This document shows, in pieces, positions 1 through 8,985 of a DNA stretch of 64,000 nt. Under the pieces are notes generated by a model. It did not search any database, was not told the DNA's origin, and saw only the letters and a list, made by a program, of their open reading frames with translations. Position numbers and translations under genes: made by a program. The stretch covers positions 1-64,000 of the forward strand of contig NZ_VFTZ01000006.1 in assembly GCF_006440775.1 (NCBI RefSeq), given 5' to 3'. The DNA is from Mesorhizobium sp. B2-7-2. Its GTDB lineage: Bacteria > Pseudomonadota > Alphaproteobacteria > Rhizobiales > Rhizobiaceae. Each line of letters starts with the position of its first letter. The first letter of the stretch is position 1.

Positions 1-40
1 TTTTGAGGTCGAGGGCAAGCCAATCGCGAGGCGCTGGCGC

Positions 41-97
41 CGCCCCTCATCCGCCCTTTGGGCACCTTCTCCCCGTGAAACGGGGAGAAGGAAAAGG
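41..97. repeat. Intergenic palindromic repeat, family A (half element)
   Basis: It has a CTCATCCGCC block followed by a CTTCTCCCCG / CGGGGAGAAG hairpin. Nearly the same text recurs at 55344-55396, and related elements lie at 13249-13410 and 16330-16479. It sits just past the stop codon of the aminotransferase, so it may also act as that gene's 3' end. The first 40 bases show no recognisable gene. Confidence 0.75.
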
Positions 98-101
98 GCC
101 G

Positions 102-1520
102 TCACCCCCGCCAAACACCCTCTTTCCTGAGGTCATCCATGGTGCGTGAAATGCCTTCGCGCAGGATCGCCACCATGTCATCGACCTGCTCGCGGCTGAT
201 GATCAGCGGCGGCGACATCACGCACATGTTGATCAGCGGCCGCACCAGAAGGCCGAGTTCGTGGCAATGCGCATCGATGCGTTTGCCCACATTCTTGTCG
301 AGCTGCAGCGGATCCTTGCTCTCGCGGTCGGCGACGCATTCGACGCAAGCCATCAGCCCGACGCCACGCACCTCGCCGACCAGCGGCAGCTCTTCCAGCG
401 TCTTCAGTCGCGCCTGGAAATAGGGGGCGATCTCGCGCGTGTGGGCGAGCACGCCCTCTTCCAGCAGGTCGAGATTCTTCAGCGCGACCGCGCAGCCGAT
501 AGGATGGCTGGTGTAGGTGAGCCCATGGCCGAACAGCGCATCCGGATGGTTGGAGCGGCGCAACTCTTCGAGCAGGCGCTCGGAGATGATGACGCCGCCG
601 AGCGGGAAATAGCCCGACGTGACGCCCTTGGCGAAGGTCATCATGTCCGGGTCGATCCCGAACACGTCGCCTGAGGCAAAGACATGGCCGAGCCGTCCGA
701 AGCCGGTCACCACCTCGTCCGAGACATAGAGGATGTCGTTCTCGCGGCAGATCTCGCGGATGCGCTTCAGGTACCCGTCCGGCGGCACGATGACGCCTCC
801 GGAAGCCTGCACCGGTTCGCCGACAAAGGCGCCGATGCGCTCCGCGCCGACGCGCGCGACGGTGTCGCGGAACTGGTCGACCAGGAAATCGGTGAAGGCG
901 GCGATGCTCATCTCCTTCGGCCGCCGGAACGGGTCGGGCGAGGACAATTTGACCACCAGATCGTCGGCGCCGTCCATCCAGTCGCGGTCACGCGGCCGGC
1001 CGTTGAGCGAGGCCGACAGATAGGTCGAGCCGTGATAGGCGCCGCCACGGCTGAGGATCAGCTTCTTCTCCGGCCGTCCGCGCACATTGTTGTAGAACTG
1101 CATGAAGCGCAGCGCCGTCTCCACCGCCGAAGAGCCGCCGGTGGTGAAGAAGGTGTGACTGAGGTCGCCGGGTGCCGCATCGGCGATGCGCCGGGCAAGC
1201 TCGGCCGAGGGCGCGTTCATCGTATACCAAGGCGTGTTGTAGGAGAGCGCCATCGCCTGGTCGTACATGACCTTGGCCAGCTCCTCGCGGCGATGGCCGA
1301 CATTGATGCACCACATGCCGGCCGGGCCGTCGATGAGGCGCTTGCCGGAAGCGTCGGTGATATAGATGCCGTGGCCCTCGCCGATCAGCGCGCGCGCCTC
1401 GTTGCCGACCGAGCCGGCATAGGGCCAGGGCTGCAAGAGATGGCGCTTGGCGAGCTCGACCGCGTCGTCATCGCCGGCATCGATGAGTTCGCTTGCCTTG
1501 ATCTTGCTTTGAGCCGCCAT
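102..1520 (-). CDS. Class III (omega) aminotransferase, PLP-dependent
   Basis: At 472 aa it has the usual length of subgroup II/III aminotransferases that move an amino group from an omega-amine or beta-amino acid to pyruvate or a 2-oxo acid. Visible motifs are the cofactor-binding TTGGSSAVE region near residue 126, the SDEV aspartate near 268 that contacts the pyridine nitrogen, and the Schiff-base lysine in FAKGVTSG at about 298. GAGGCG lies just before the ATG. It is divergent from the pot-like transport genes, and the shared 290 bp region contains the BetI-like dyad, so co-regulation with amine import is likely. The substrate is not known. Putrescine-type amines or beta-alanine-like compounds are plausible from context. 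Confidence 0.9.
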   Translation of the reverse strand: MAAQSKIKASELIDAGDDDAVELAKRHLLQPWPYAGSVGNEARALIGEGHGIYITDASGKRLIDGPAGMWCINVGHRREELAKVMYDQAMALSYNTPWYTMNAPSAELARRIADAAPGDLSHTFFTTGGSSAVETALRFMQFYNNVRGRPEKKLILSRGGAYHGSTYLSASLNGRPRDRDWMDGADDLVVKLSSPDPFRRPKEMSIAAFTDFLVDQFRDTVARVGAERIGAFVGEPVQASGGVIVPPDGYLKRIREICRENDILYVSDEVVTGFGRLGHVFASGDVFGIDPDMMTFAKGVTSGYFPLGGVIISERLLEELRRSNHPDALFGHGLTYTSHPIGCAVALKNLDLLEEGVLAHTREIAPYFQARLKTLEELPLVGEVRGVGLMACVECVADRESKDPLQLDKNVGKRIDAHCHELGLLVRPLINMCVMSPPLIISREQVDDMVAILREGISRTMDDLRKEGVWRG

Positions 1521-1609
1521 TTTCGCCTCGCATCGCCCGAGTTGTCAGATTTTCGTCGGATATCAACGATATGGAAAAGCATGGAAATTCGGCTTTTCAT
1601 CACTTCATT

Positions 1610-1625
1610 TTGAATATCCGTTCAA
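1610..1625. promoter_or_regulatory. Candidate BetI-like operator (TTGAA-N6-TTCAA)
   Basis: A 16 bp dyad, TTGAATATCCGTTCAA, lies between the divergent aminotransferase and potB-like genes. It matches 13 of 16 positions of the dyad at 9869-9884. The only TetR-family regulator in the locus (8293-8979) is the natural candidate to bind it. The rest of the 1521-1810 gap shows no gene. Confidence 0.6.
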
Positions 1626-1810
1626 TCAATATCGCAGAAATAGCGCTTGATTTCAATCGGCGGATGCGCTCATGATGAAAGAAAGCCGGCAAGCTAGGGA
1701 GCGATCGCGCTCCAAGCATAATTCGGGAACAGGCAGCCGGTGCCACGAATGGGAAGGCGCATGGCGGGACAGTCCGAGCCAGCTACCGAAATCACGCCCG
1801 GAGCGTTGCA

Positions 1811-2728
1811 ATGACGGTTGCCGCGGAAGGGTCGCCCCCGTTGCGCATGGCGGGATCGAGACGAAGTCCCCTTCTGCAGTCGGAAGCCGTCCAGGGCTTT
1901 GCCCTGATCAGTCCCACCTTCGTCTACGCCCTCATTCTCCTCGTCCTGCCGATCCTGGTCGTCATCGCCCATTCTTTCTGGACCCAGAACTACCTCACCA
2001 TCGACCACACGTTCACGCTGGAGAATTACCGGATCGCGCTGACCGAGCCGATCTACCGCGACCTGCTCTGGCGCTCGCTCTACATCTCGCTGACAGTCAG
2101 CCTGCTCACCGTGGCTCTGGCCTATCCGGTCGCTTATTTTATTTCCTTCCATGGCGGCCGCCACAAGAGCCTGTGGCTGTTCCTCATCACCATCCCGTTC
2201 TGGACCAGCTACCTGCTGCGCGTGATGTCGTGGAAGGTGATCCTCGGCTATAACGGCGTGCTCAACTCCGGCCTGATGGGCCTCGGCATCATCGACGAGC
2301 CGTCGACGGCGCTGCTCTACAATTCCACCGCCGTCATCATCACGCTGACCCATGCCTGGGCGACCTTCGCGATCCTGCCGATCTTCGTTTCGCTGGAGAA
2401 GGTCGACCGGACTCTGGTCGAAGCGGCGACCGACCTCGGCGACGGGCCGCTGCGCTCCTTCCTGCGCGTCACCCTGCCGCTGTCGGCGCCCGGCGCCATC
2501 TCGGCGGCGCTGATCGTCATGATCCCGACCGTCGGCGACTATGTCACGCCGAAGCTCGTCGGCGGCAAGGACGGCGTCATGATCGCCAACGCAATCCAGG
2601 CGCAATTCGGCAAGGCGTCGAACTGGCCGCTGGGTGCAGCGCTCTCCGTCACCACGATGATCATCGTCTCGTTGATGGCCGGCGCCACTGTGCTGGTCTT
2701 CCGCGGCCTGCAGAGGCTGGCACGATGA
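1811..2728 (+). CDS. PotB-like ABC transporter permease (polyamine/quaternary amine type)
   Basis: This 305 aa inner-membrane permease has an N-terminal cytoplasmic arm, a first membrane segment near residues 35-55 and about six segments in all. The EAA loop that docks with the ATPase starts near residue 204 (EAATDLGDG). It belongs to the spermidine/putrescine PotB family (COG1176). GGAG lies eight bases before the ATG. Its last four bases overlap the start of the next permease (ATGA), which points to translational coupling. The substrate is inferred from the family: small polycations or related amines. Confidence 0.9.
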   Translation: MTVAAEGSPPLRMAGSRRSPLLQSEAVQGFALISPTFVYALILLVLPILVVIAHSFWTQNYLTIDHTFTLENYRIALTEPIYRDLLWRSLYISLTVSLLTVALAYPVAYFISFHGGRHKSLWLFLITIPFWTSYLLRVMSWKVILGYNGVLNSGLMGLGIIDEPSTALLYNSTAVIITLTHAWATFAILPIFVSLEKVDRTLVEAATDLGDGPLRSFLRVTLPLSAPGAISAALIVMIPTVGDYVTPKLVGGKDGVMIANAIQAQFGKASNWPLGAALSVTTMIIVSLMAGATVLVFRGLQRLAR

Positions 2729-3546
2729 CGGCGATAAGACGTTTCCTGCCCGGCTGGCTGTCGAGCTATGCCGTCCTCTATCTGCTGTTTCTTTACCTGC
2801 CGGTGATCTTCTTGCCGATCTTCTCGATCAACACCGCGGCAACGCCGAAATTCCCGCTCTCGGGCGTGACGCTGCACTGGTACGAGGACCTGCCGCGCAC
2901 GCCGGCGCTGATCGACGCTACCTGGAACAGCCTGATCGTCGGCGTCTCCGCCTCGATCCTGTCCACCGTGCTCGGCATCCTCGCGGCCCGCTCGATCACC
3001 CGCTACCGTTACCCGGGCCGCCGCGCCATCAACGGCCTGATCATGGCGCCGCTGGTGCTGCCGGAGGTGATCGTCGCCATCTCGATGCTGCTGGTCATGC
3101 TGCAGCTGGGCTTGAGCCTGTCGCTGTTCACCGTGGTGCTTGGCCATGTGCTGGTCTGCATTCCCTATTCGATGACCGTGCTGACCTCCGGTTTCGAGGG
3201 TTTCGATCGCAGCCTCGAGGAGGCCTCGGCCGATCTCGGCGAGAGCGCGTTCGGCACCTTCCGGCGCGTGACGTTGCCGATGGTCGCGCCGGCGATCATC
3301 TCCAGCCTGCTCGTCTGCTTCACCATCTCGCTGGACGAATTCATCATCGCCTTCTTCCTCACCGGCACCGAGGCGACGCTGCCGATCTACATCTGGGGCC
3401 AGTTGCGGTTCGCGGCCAAGCTTCCCGGCGTGCTGGCGCTCGGCACCTTACTGCTCTTCGCGTCGTTCCTGCTGATGACGACTGCCGAAATCCTGCGCCG
3501 CCGCGCGGCGAGACGCACCCAGAACGAGGGAGGCCTCTATGCTTGA
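2725..3546 (+). CDS. PotC-like ABC transporter permease
   Basis: This 273 aa protein is the second permease of the importer (PotC family, COG1177). It has a membrane segment at residues 15-35 and the EAA loop near 165 (EEASADLGES). It starts inside the stop codon of the PotB-like gene, and its own 3' end overlaps the ATPase gene by eight bases. The three genes therefore form one tightly coupled operon. No binding protein is in this operon. Two candidates lie on the opposite strand at 5916-8212. Confidence 0.9.
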   Translation: MTAIRRFLPGWLSSYAVLYLLFLYLPVIFLPIFSINTAATPKFPLSGVTLHWYEDLPRTPALIDATWNSLIVGVSASILSTVLGILAARSITRYRYPGRRAINGLIMAPLVLPEVIVAISMLLVMLQLGLSLSLFTVVLGHVLVCIPYSMTVLTSGFEGFDRSLEEASADLGESAFGTFRRVTLPMVAPAIISSLLVCFTISLDEFIIAFFLTGTEATLPIYIWGQLRFAAKLPGVLALGTLLLFASFLLMTTAEILRRRAARRTQNEGGLYA

Positions 3547-4657
3547 GCGGGTCCAGTCCGAGCGCACCCAAACCGATCGCACCATGATCGAGATCCGCGA
3601 CGTTACCCGCAGCTACGGATCGTTCAAGGCGCTGGACAATGCCTCGCTGGCGATCAGGGAGGGCGAGTTCTTCTCGCTGCTCGGGCCTTCCGGCTGCGGC
3701 AAGACCACGCTTTTGCGCATGATCGCCGGCTTCGACAAGCCGACCAGCGGCTCGATCGCCGTCGACGGCCAGCCGATGGACGGCATTCCCGCCAACCGCC
3801 GGCCGACCAATATGGTCTTCCAGAGCTATGCGATCTTCCCGCATCTCAATGTCGAGCAGAATGTCGCCTACGGCCTGAAGCGGCTGAAGCTCGACGCCGG
3901 CGCGGAGAAGCACCGCGTCGGGGAAGCGCTGGCGCAGGTCTCGCTCACCGGGCTCGGCAAGCGCCGTGCCACCGAGCTCTCCGGCGGCCAGCGCCAGCGC
4001 GTGGCTTTGGCCCGCGCGCTGGTCATGCGGCCCAAGGTGCTGCTGCTTGATGAGCCGCTTTCGGCGCTGGACAAGAAGCTGCGCGAGCAGATGCAGGTCG
4101 AACTGCGCCGTCTGCAGCAGGCGGTCGGCATCACCTTCGTGCTGGTGACGCACGACCAGTACGAGGCCCTGGCGATGTCGGACCGCATCGCCGTGATGTT
4201 CGGCGGCAAGATCGCGCAGGTCGCTTCGCCGAAGGAAATCTACCAGCGCCCGGTCAACCGCCAGGTCGCCGATTTCCTCGGCGGCATGAATTTCGTCAAG
4301 GCCGAGATCGTCGAGGAAAACGGCGCTTCGCTGGTGCTCGACACACTGGGTTTCGGCCGTGTCAGGGCCGACAAGCCAAGGGCTTTCGTGCGCAATGGCG
4401 GCGCGGCCACGCTTGGCATCCGGCCCGAGCGGCTGCGTGTTTTATGGGACAACGCGACGGCGAAGTTCGAGGTCTCAGGCAAGGTCGTCGAGCGTCACTA
4501 TTTCGGCGAGATCACGCATCTGATCGTCGAGATCCCCGGACTGGAAAAGCCGCTTTCGGTGACCGAGACCAACGATTTCGGCGCCGACGACATTCCGGTC
4601 GGCGCGCCGATCCGCCTCGCCTACGACCCCGAGGCGCTGGTGGCGATGGCGGACTGA
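3539..4657 (+). CDS. PotA-like ABC transporter ATP-binding protein
   Basis: This 372 aa protein has Walker A GPSGCGKTT at residues 49-57, the Q-loop near 95, LSGGQ at 147-151 and Walker B LLLDEP near 168. A C-terminal TOBE-like regulatory domain follows, as in PotA (about 370 aa). GGGAGG precedes the ATG at 3539. An internal ATG at residue 16 also begins a complete domain, so the true start could be there. The last 37 bases overlap the 3' end of the convergent amine oxidase gene. Confidence 0.92.
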   Translation: MLERVQSERTQTDRTMIEIRDVTRSYGSFKALDNASLAIREGEFFSLLGPSGCGKTTLLRMIAGFDKPTSGSIAVDGQPMDGIPANRRPTNMVFQSYAIFPHLNVEQNVAYGLKRLKLDAGAEKHRVGEALAQVSLTGLGKRRATELSGGQRQRVALARALVMRPKVLLLDEPLSALDKKLREQMQVELRRLQQAVGITFVLVTHDQYEALAMSDRIAVMFGGKIAQVASPKEIYQRPVNRQVADFLGGMNFVKAEIVEENGASLVLDTLGFGRVRADKPRAFVRNGGAATLGIRPERLRVLWDNATAKFEVSGKVVERHYFGEITHLIVEIPGLEKPLSVTETNDFGADDIPVGAPIRLAYDPEALVAMAD

Positions 4658-5919
4658 ATCTTTGCAGCAGCGATGCGCCCCGCCACGATCGCGCCTTCGA
4701 CATAGCCCGGGAAAGACGGCGACACTTCCGAAGCGGCGAAATAGACCGGCGGCGCGCCGGCAAGGATCACGCGCTCGGCATCGCGTGCGGTCACATTGGT
4801 GATGAGGTCGCTATAGGCGCCGCCGCTCCAGCGGTCATGCGTCCAGTCGCGCGAGCTGAAATCGACGATGTCGGCGGCCCGCGGGCCGAGCGCCTGGACA
4901 AGCCTCGCGGTGATTTCCGCACGCAATGCCGCCTCGCCGAGCGCATGCCAGCGCAGCGCCAGCGGCCCGCCGACGAAGACGGCAAGCGCGGCATGGTCGG
5001 CATCCGTGCTGGCGTCGCAGGCAAACAGCCCCGGCTGGTCGCGCCACATGACCATGCCGCTCAAGGTGCGCTCGCGCCAAAAAGGTTTTGCGTAACGCAC
5101 CAAGATCTTGATCACCGCGCCGCTTTCCCAGACGCCGAGCGCGCTCGCCAGCTCAGTCGGCAAAGACGGCGCGAAATCGAGCTTCGCGGCCGTCGCCGGC
5201 GGCAAGGCGACCAGCGCCGCGCCCGCCTCGACAACGCCGCCGATCGAGACGACGCGAATGCCTTGCCGCCGGCGCTCGATCCGCGTCGCGGCTTCGCCCA
5301 GCCGCAGGCGGTCGCCGAGATCTGCCGCCAGATCATCGGCCAGCGACTGCATCGTCTCGCGCAGGAAATACTGCAGCTCGAACACTTCGTTGGTGATGCG
5401 GCGATCATTGTCGATCAGGTACCACAACGGCACCTTGTCCAGCGGCAGGCACCACAGGCCCTCGATCATCGAACGAAAAGCTGCCTTGGCGTCGGCCGTG
5501 TCCGCCTGGCGCTCGAGCCATGTCGCCACTGTCAACCCGGCGATCGACGGATCGTCCGGCTCGATCCCGTTCATGCGCTCGCGGATTGCCCTCGCGACAT
5601 GATAGCTCCGCTCCGCCCCCGCCGGCGTCATCGACGGATAGGTGATGAATTCGCCCTCGACATAGGTCTCGACGAAGGTCTTGCCGTGGGCCCTCGCCAG
5701 CGCCATCACTTCGGGCATGTCCACGCACAAGAACTGGCCGCCGCTGTCGACCAGTTCGCCGAGCCCATTGCGCACGGCCTCTACCCTGCCGCCGACGCGG
5801 TCGCGCGCCTCGAGCACAAGGAAATCGATGCCGGCGCGCTTCAATTCGAGCGCGGCGGACAGGCCGGTGAAGCCGGCGCCGACGATGACGATGTCGGTCC
5901 TTTCGATGACGCTGCTCAA
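4621..5919 (-). CDS. FAD-dependent amine oxidase
   Basis: This 432 aa flavoprotein of the monoamine/polyamine oxidase family has an N-terminal dinucleotide fold, VGAGFTGLSAA, near residue 13. The ribose-binding glutamate and EARDRVGGRV follow at about 36-47. A C-terminal FAD-contact region near GYVEGAIVAG closes the protein. Such enzymes oxidise a C-N bond of primary, secondary or polyamines, giving an aldehyde, a smaller amine and hydrogen peroxide. The gene starts within the stop of the upstream binding-protein gene (4 bp overlap), so uptake and oxidation are coupled. No signal peptide is evident, so it should act in the cytoplasm. Confidence 0.88.
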   Translation of the reverse strand: MSSVIERTDIVIVGAGFTGLSAALELKRAGIDFLVLEARDRVGGRVEAVRNGLGELVDSGGQFLCVDMPEVMALARAHGKTFVETYVEGEFITYPSMTPAGAERSYHVARAIRERMNGIEPDDPSIAGLTVATWLERQADTADAKAAFRSMIEGLWCLPLDKVPLWYLIDNDRRITNEVFELQYFLRETMQSLADDLAADLGDRLRLGEAATRIERRRQGIRVVSIGGVVEAGAALVALPPATAAKLDFAPSLPTELASALGVWESGAVIKILVRYAKPFWRERTLSGMVMWRDQPGLFACDASTDADHAALAVFVGGPLALRWHALGEAALRAEITARLVQALGPRAADIVDFSSRDWTHDRWSGGAYSDLITNVTARDAERVILAGAPPVYFAASEVSPSFPGYVEGAIVAGRIAAAKIQSAIATSASGS

Positions 5920-6992
5920 TAGCCGGCCTTGATCTTCTCGAACTCGGCCACCATGCGCTGCTTCAGATCCGGCGCCACCGGCTGCTGGAACAGCGTCTTG
6001 TCGAGGAACTTGTCGAGGTTGTCGAAGCCGCGTTCGGTGAGCAGCTTCTGGTCCATCGCCGCCATGCCCACGCTGTTGCCGTGACCGTAGCCGAAGGTCT
6101 TCACCATATACTCCGAAACGTCCGGCGCGTTGACGGCGCTCAGAAAATCATAGGCCTGGTCGAGCTTGCCCGGCGCATCCTTGAGCAGGACATAGCCGCA
6201 CACCCAGGTCGAGATGCCTTCCTTGGTGTCGCGGTTCATGGCGATCGGCAGGCCCTGACCTTTCAATGTCACATAGGTCTCGTTCCAGCCCCAGACCAGA
6301 TCGACTTCGTTGCCGGTGAAGGCCTGGTTGAGGTCGGTGTCGTCCGTCCAGTAGAAGCGGACATTCTTGTGCACGTCGCGCAGAAAGGCGGAAGCCTGTT
6401 TGAACTGCTCGTCGGTCATCTTGGTCCAGTCCTTGAGCCCGATGACCAGGCTCGCCAGCGCATAGGCGTCATCGACATTGTCGCCGATGGTGACGCGGCC
6501 CTTGAATTTCGGATCGGCGAAGATCGTCAGCGACTGCGCCTCGTCCGCCGTCACCTTGTCGGTGCGATAGAGCAGCGAGGTATTGCCCCAGTCGAAAGGC
6601 ATGAACCAGGCCTTGCCGTCGGCGGTGGTGGCGAGATCCTTCATCGCCATGATGCCCGGATTGAGATCCTTCCAGCCGGCGATCTTCGAGGTGTCGAGCG
6701 GTTGCAGCAGACCGGCCTCGCGCCATTTCACCACGCTTTGCGAGCAGGGATGCGCGATATCGGCCTTGAAGCCCGCGCGCATCTTCTCGAAGGCCTCGTC
6801 CTCGTCGCCGAAGAAGGAGAAGGTCGGCTCGGCGCCGTGTTTGGCGGTATAGGCCGGATGCAGCAGCGGGTCCTCGTAACCGGACCAGTCGAAGACCACG
6901 AGATCGCCGCCGCCTTCGGCAAGCGCATAGGCGGAGCCCGTGCCGATGGTGACGATAGCGGCCAAGGCGAGGCGGCGAAGCACGGATGTCAT
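5916..6992 (-). CDS. PotD-like periplasmic substrate-binding protein (copy 1)
   Basis: This 358 aa protein starts with a Sec signal peptide (basic MTSVLRR, hydrophobic stretch, likely cleavage after AYALA near residue 25). It has the fold pattern of polyamine-binding proteins. The segment HPCSQSVVKWREAGLLQPLD near residue 82 and the VCGYVLLKDAPGK segment are shared almost unchanged with the neighbouring copy at 7130-8212, so the two are paralogues from a tandem duplication. It is cotranscribed with the amine oxidase. It probably delivers substrate to the PotBCA-like permease encoded on the other strand. Confidence 0.9.
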   Translation of the reverse strand: MTSVLRRLALAAIVTIGTGSAYALAEGGGDLVVFDWSGYEDPLLHPAYTAKHGAEPTFSFFGDEDEAFEKMRAGFKADIAHPCSQSVVKWREAGLLQPLDTSKIAGWKDLNPGIMAMKDLATTADGKAWFMPFDWGNTSLLYRTDKVTADEAQSLTIFADPKFKGRVTIGDNVDDAYALASLVIGLKDWTKMTDEQFKQASAFLRDVHKNVRFYWTDDTDLNQAFTGNEVDLVWGWNETYVTLKGQGLPIAMNRDTKEGISTWVCGYVLLKDAPGKLDQAYDFLSAVNAPDVSEYMVKTFGYGHGNSVGMAAMDQKLLTERGFDNLDKFLDKTLFQQPVAPDLKQRMVAEFEKIKAGY

Positions 6993-7053
6993 GGCGCGAG
7001 AACTCCCCCATCGCGAATAGTGCGGCAGGTTAAGAGAATTCCCCGGCTTTGGC

Positions 7054-7073
7054 GAGCCCGCCTGGTCGGGCTC
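7054..7073. terminator. Hairpin between the two binding-protein genes
   Basis: GAGCCCG and CGGGCTC form a 7 bp stem with a 6 base loop in the 137 bp gap between the tandem binding-protein genes. There is no T-run. It may stabilise or attenuate the transcript from the upstream copy (7130-8212). Confidence 0.4.
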
Positions 7074-7129
7074 CAGCCGCCTGCGCTACGCCGTTTCAAT
7101 TCTGGAGCGACCGGTCGTTTCCGCAGCAC

Positions 7130-8212
7130 TCAATAGCCGGCTTTGATCTTCTCGAATTCGGCGATCATCTTGAGCTTGAGCTCCGAAGGCAGCGGCTGCT
7201 GGAACAGCGTCTTGTTCGCCCACTTTTCAACGTCGTCATAGCCTTTTTCCTTCAGGACCGCAGGATCGACGCCGGCCATGCCCTTGGCATTGGCCTGGCC
7301 GTAGCCCCAGTCCTTGACCAGCGTCTTGGCGACTTCGGGATCGTTGACGGCGCTGAGATAGTCATAGGCCTTGTCGATGTTGCCGGGCGCGTCCTTGAAC
7401 AGCACATAGCCGCAGACCCAGGTCGAGATGCCCTCGTCGGTGTCCTTCTTGGATTTGATCGGCACGCCGGCCTTGACCGACTGCACGGTCGCATCGTTCC
7501 AGGCCCAGGCGAGGTCGACCTCGCCGCCGGAAAGCAGCTGCACGATGTCGGTGGTGTCGGTCCAGTAGGAGCGGACATTCTTGTGCACCTGGCGCAGGAA
7601 GTCGGATGCTTGGCGGAACTGGTCGTCCGTCATCTTGGTCCAGTCCTTCAGCCCGATGGCGAGGCTGGCCAGCGCGTAGGCGTCGTCGACATTGTCGCCG
7701 ATCGAAACCCTGCCCTTGTATTTCGGATCGGCGAACGCCTTCAGCGACTGCACGTCCTTTTCGGCGATCTTGTCGGAATTGTAGGTGAGTTGGGTATTGC
7801 CCCAGTCCCACGGCATGAACCAGGCCTTGCCGTCGGACGTCGTGGCAAGGTCCTTCATCGCCATGATGCCGGGGTTGAGATCCTTCCAGCCTGCGATCTT
7901 GGACGTGTCGAGCGGCTGCAGCAGCCCCGCCTCGCGCCACTTCACCACGCTCTGCGAGCATGGGTGGCCGAGATCGGACTTGAAGCCGGAGCGGATTTTT
8001 TCGAAGGCCTCGTCCTCGTCGCCGAAGAAGGCGAAGGTCGGCGAATCGCCGTTCTTCTCGACATACTTGCCGTGGAAGCTCGGATCCTCATAGCCGGACC
8101 AGTCGAAGACGATCAGATCCTTGTCGGCGGCGACCGCGAACGCCGCCGCCGAAGCGGCGAGCGCGCTCCCAAGCGCCAGGGTCAATGTCAGGCGTCGGCT
8201 GAGTTTCTTCAT
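7130..8212 (-). CDS. PotD-like periplasmic substrate-binding protein (copy 2)
   Basis: This 360 aa paralogue of the protein at 5916-6992 is alike from about residue 30 (VFDWSGYEDP) to the end (EFEKIKAGY). The signal peptide sequence differs (MKKLSRRL start, cleavage near AVAA). GAGGATGG precedes the ATG. Divergence between the copies lies mostly in the middle, around residues 215-265, where ligand-contact loops would be expected. The pair could therefore serve different but related ligands. It is the first gene of the minus-strand unit that continues into copy 1 and the amine oxidase. Confidence 0.9.
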   Translation of the reverse strand: MKKLSRRLTLTLALGSALAASAAAFAVAADKDLIVFDWSGYEDPSFHGKYVEKNGDSPTFAFFGDEDEAFEKIRSGFKSDLGHPCSQSVVKWREAGLLQPLDTSKIAGWKDLNPGIMAMKDLATTSDGKAWFMPWDWGNTQLTYNSDKIAEKDVQSLKAFADPKYKGRVSIGDNVDDAYALASLAIGLKDWTKMTDDQFRQASDFLRQVHKNVRSYWTDTTDIVQLLSGGEVDLAWAWNDATVQSVKAGVPIKSKKDTDEGISTWVCGYVLFKDAPGNIDKAYDYLSAVNDPEVAKTLVKDWGYGQANAKGMAGVDPAVLKEKGYDDVEKWANKTLFQQPLPSELKLKMIAEFEKIKAGY

Positions 8213-8292
8213 GCTGTTCCATCCTCTTTTGGTTTGCCGGTCTTGTTGGCCGGCTGTTGCTGTCCCCGGTTTTTGCTAGCCCCATCTTTTGC

Positions 8293-8979
8293 TTAGCCAA
8301 AGTGTTTCGGGAAGGCGGCGGCCAAGAACGCATTCGCCGCCTGCAATGCGGTCTCTCGCGTGGTGTCCTCGGTCCCCATCATCAGCCGCAGCCACAAGCC
8401 CTCGAGCATGGCGCTGAGCGCGAGCGCGATGACCTGCGGGTCATAGGTGTAGTTGCCGCTCTGTTTGAGCGTCGCGCAGAGATCGATGAAGACCTGCTGG
8501 TAATAGGCGTCGCGCGAGCTGCTCAGCGCCTGGTAGGTCGGCCGCGACTTGGCCTCGCCCCAGAAGGCAAGCCACGCGGCAAGCTTGCGCTTGTTGCAGA
8601 TCGAGCGGTCGAAATCGGCCCATACCAGATGCTGCAGCTGTCTCGCCGGATCGTCGCCCGCCTTCTGCAGGGAAGTGCGCCAATGCGCCGAATATTCGTC
8701 ATACATGTGCTGCAGCGTGGCGATCAGCAGCTTTTCCTTGCTCTCGAAATGGAAGTTGACGATGCCGCGCGACAGGCCGGCGCCGTCGGCTACGTCGGCC
8801 ATCGTCGTTTCGGCATAGCCGCGCTTGGCCAGGGAATCGATCGTCGCCTCGATCAGCTGCAGCCGCCGGACCTCTTTCGAGGCCTTGCGGCCGCGCTTTT
8901 CGGCGTCGCCTTTCCGTGCCGTTTCGGGGAGAGCATCGCTCGCCTCTGCAGTCTTCATGGGTGTGACGGTCTCCAGCAT
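8293..8979 (-). CDS. BetI-like TetR family transcriptional regulator
   Basis: This 228 aa protein has a TetR helix-turn-helix at about residues 38-85 (TTMADVADGAGLSRGIVNFHF). Its C-terminal domain resembles BetI, the choline-responsive repressor: AAWLAFWGEA near residue 138 and LEGLWLRLMM near 197 are typical BetI segments (from memory). It follows the methyltransferase gene by six bases and is probably in the same operon, so it would be autoregulated through the dyad at 9869-9884. An in-frame ATG at 8958 is an alternative start. The ligand is unknown. A choline-like or polyamine-like cation is the best guess. Confidence 0.85.
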   Translation of the reverse strand: MLETVTPMKTAEASDALPETARKGDAEKRGRKASKEVRRLQLIEATIDSLAKRGYAETTMADVADGAGLSRGIVNFHFESKEKLLIATLQHMYDEYSAHWRTSLQKAGDDPARQLQHLVWADFDRSICNKRKLAAWLAFWGEAKSRPTYQALSSSRDAYYQQVFIDLCATLKQSGNYTYDPQVIALALSAMLEGLWLRLMMGTEDTTRETALQAANAFLAAAFPKHFG

Positions 8980-8985
8980 CGCCGG

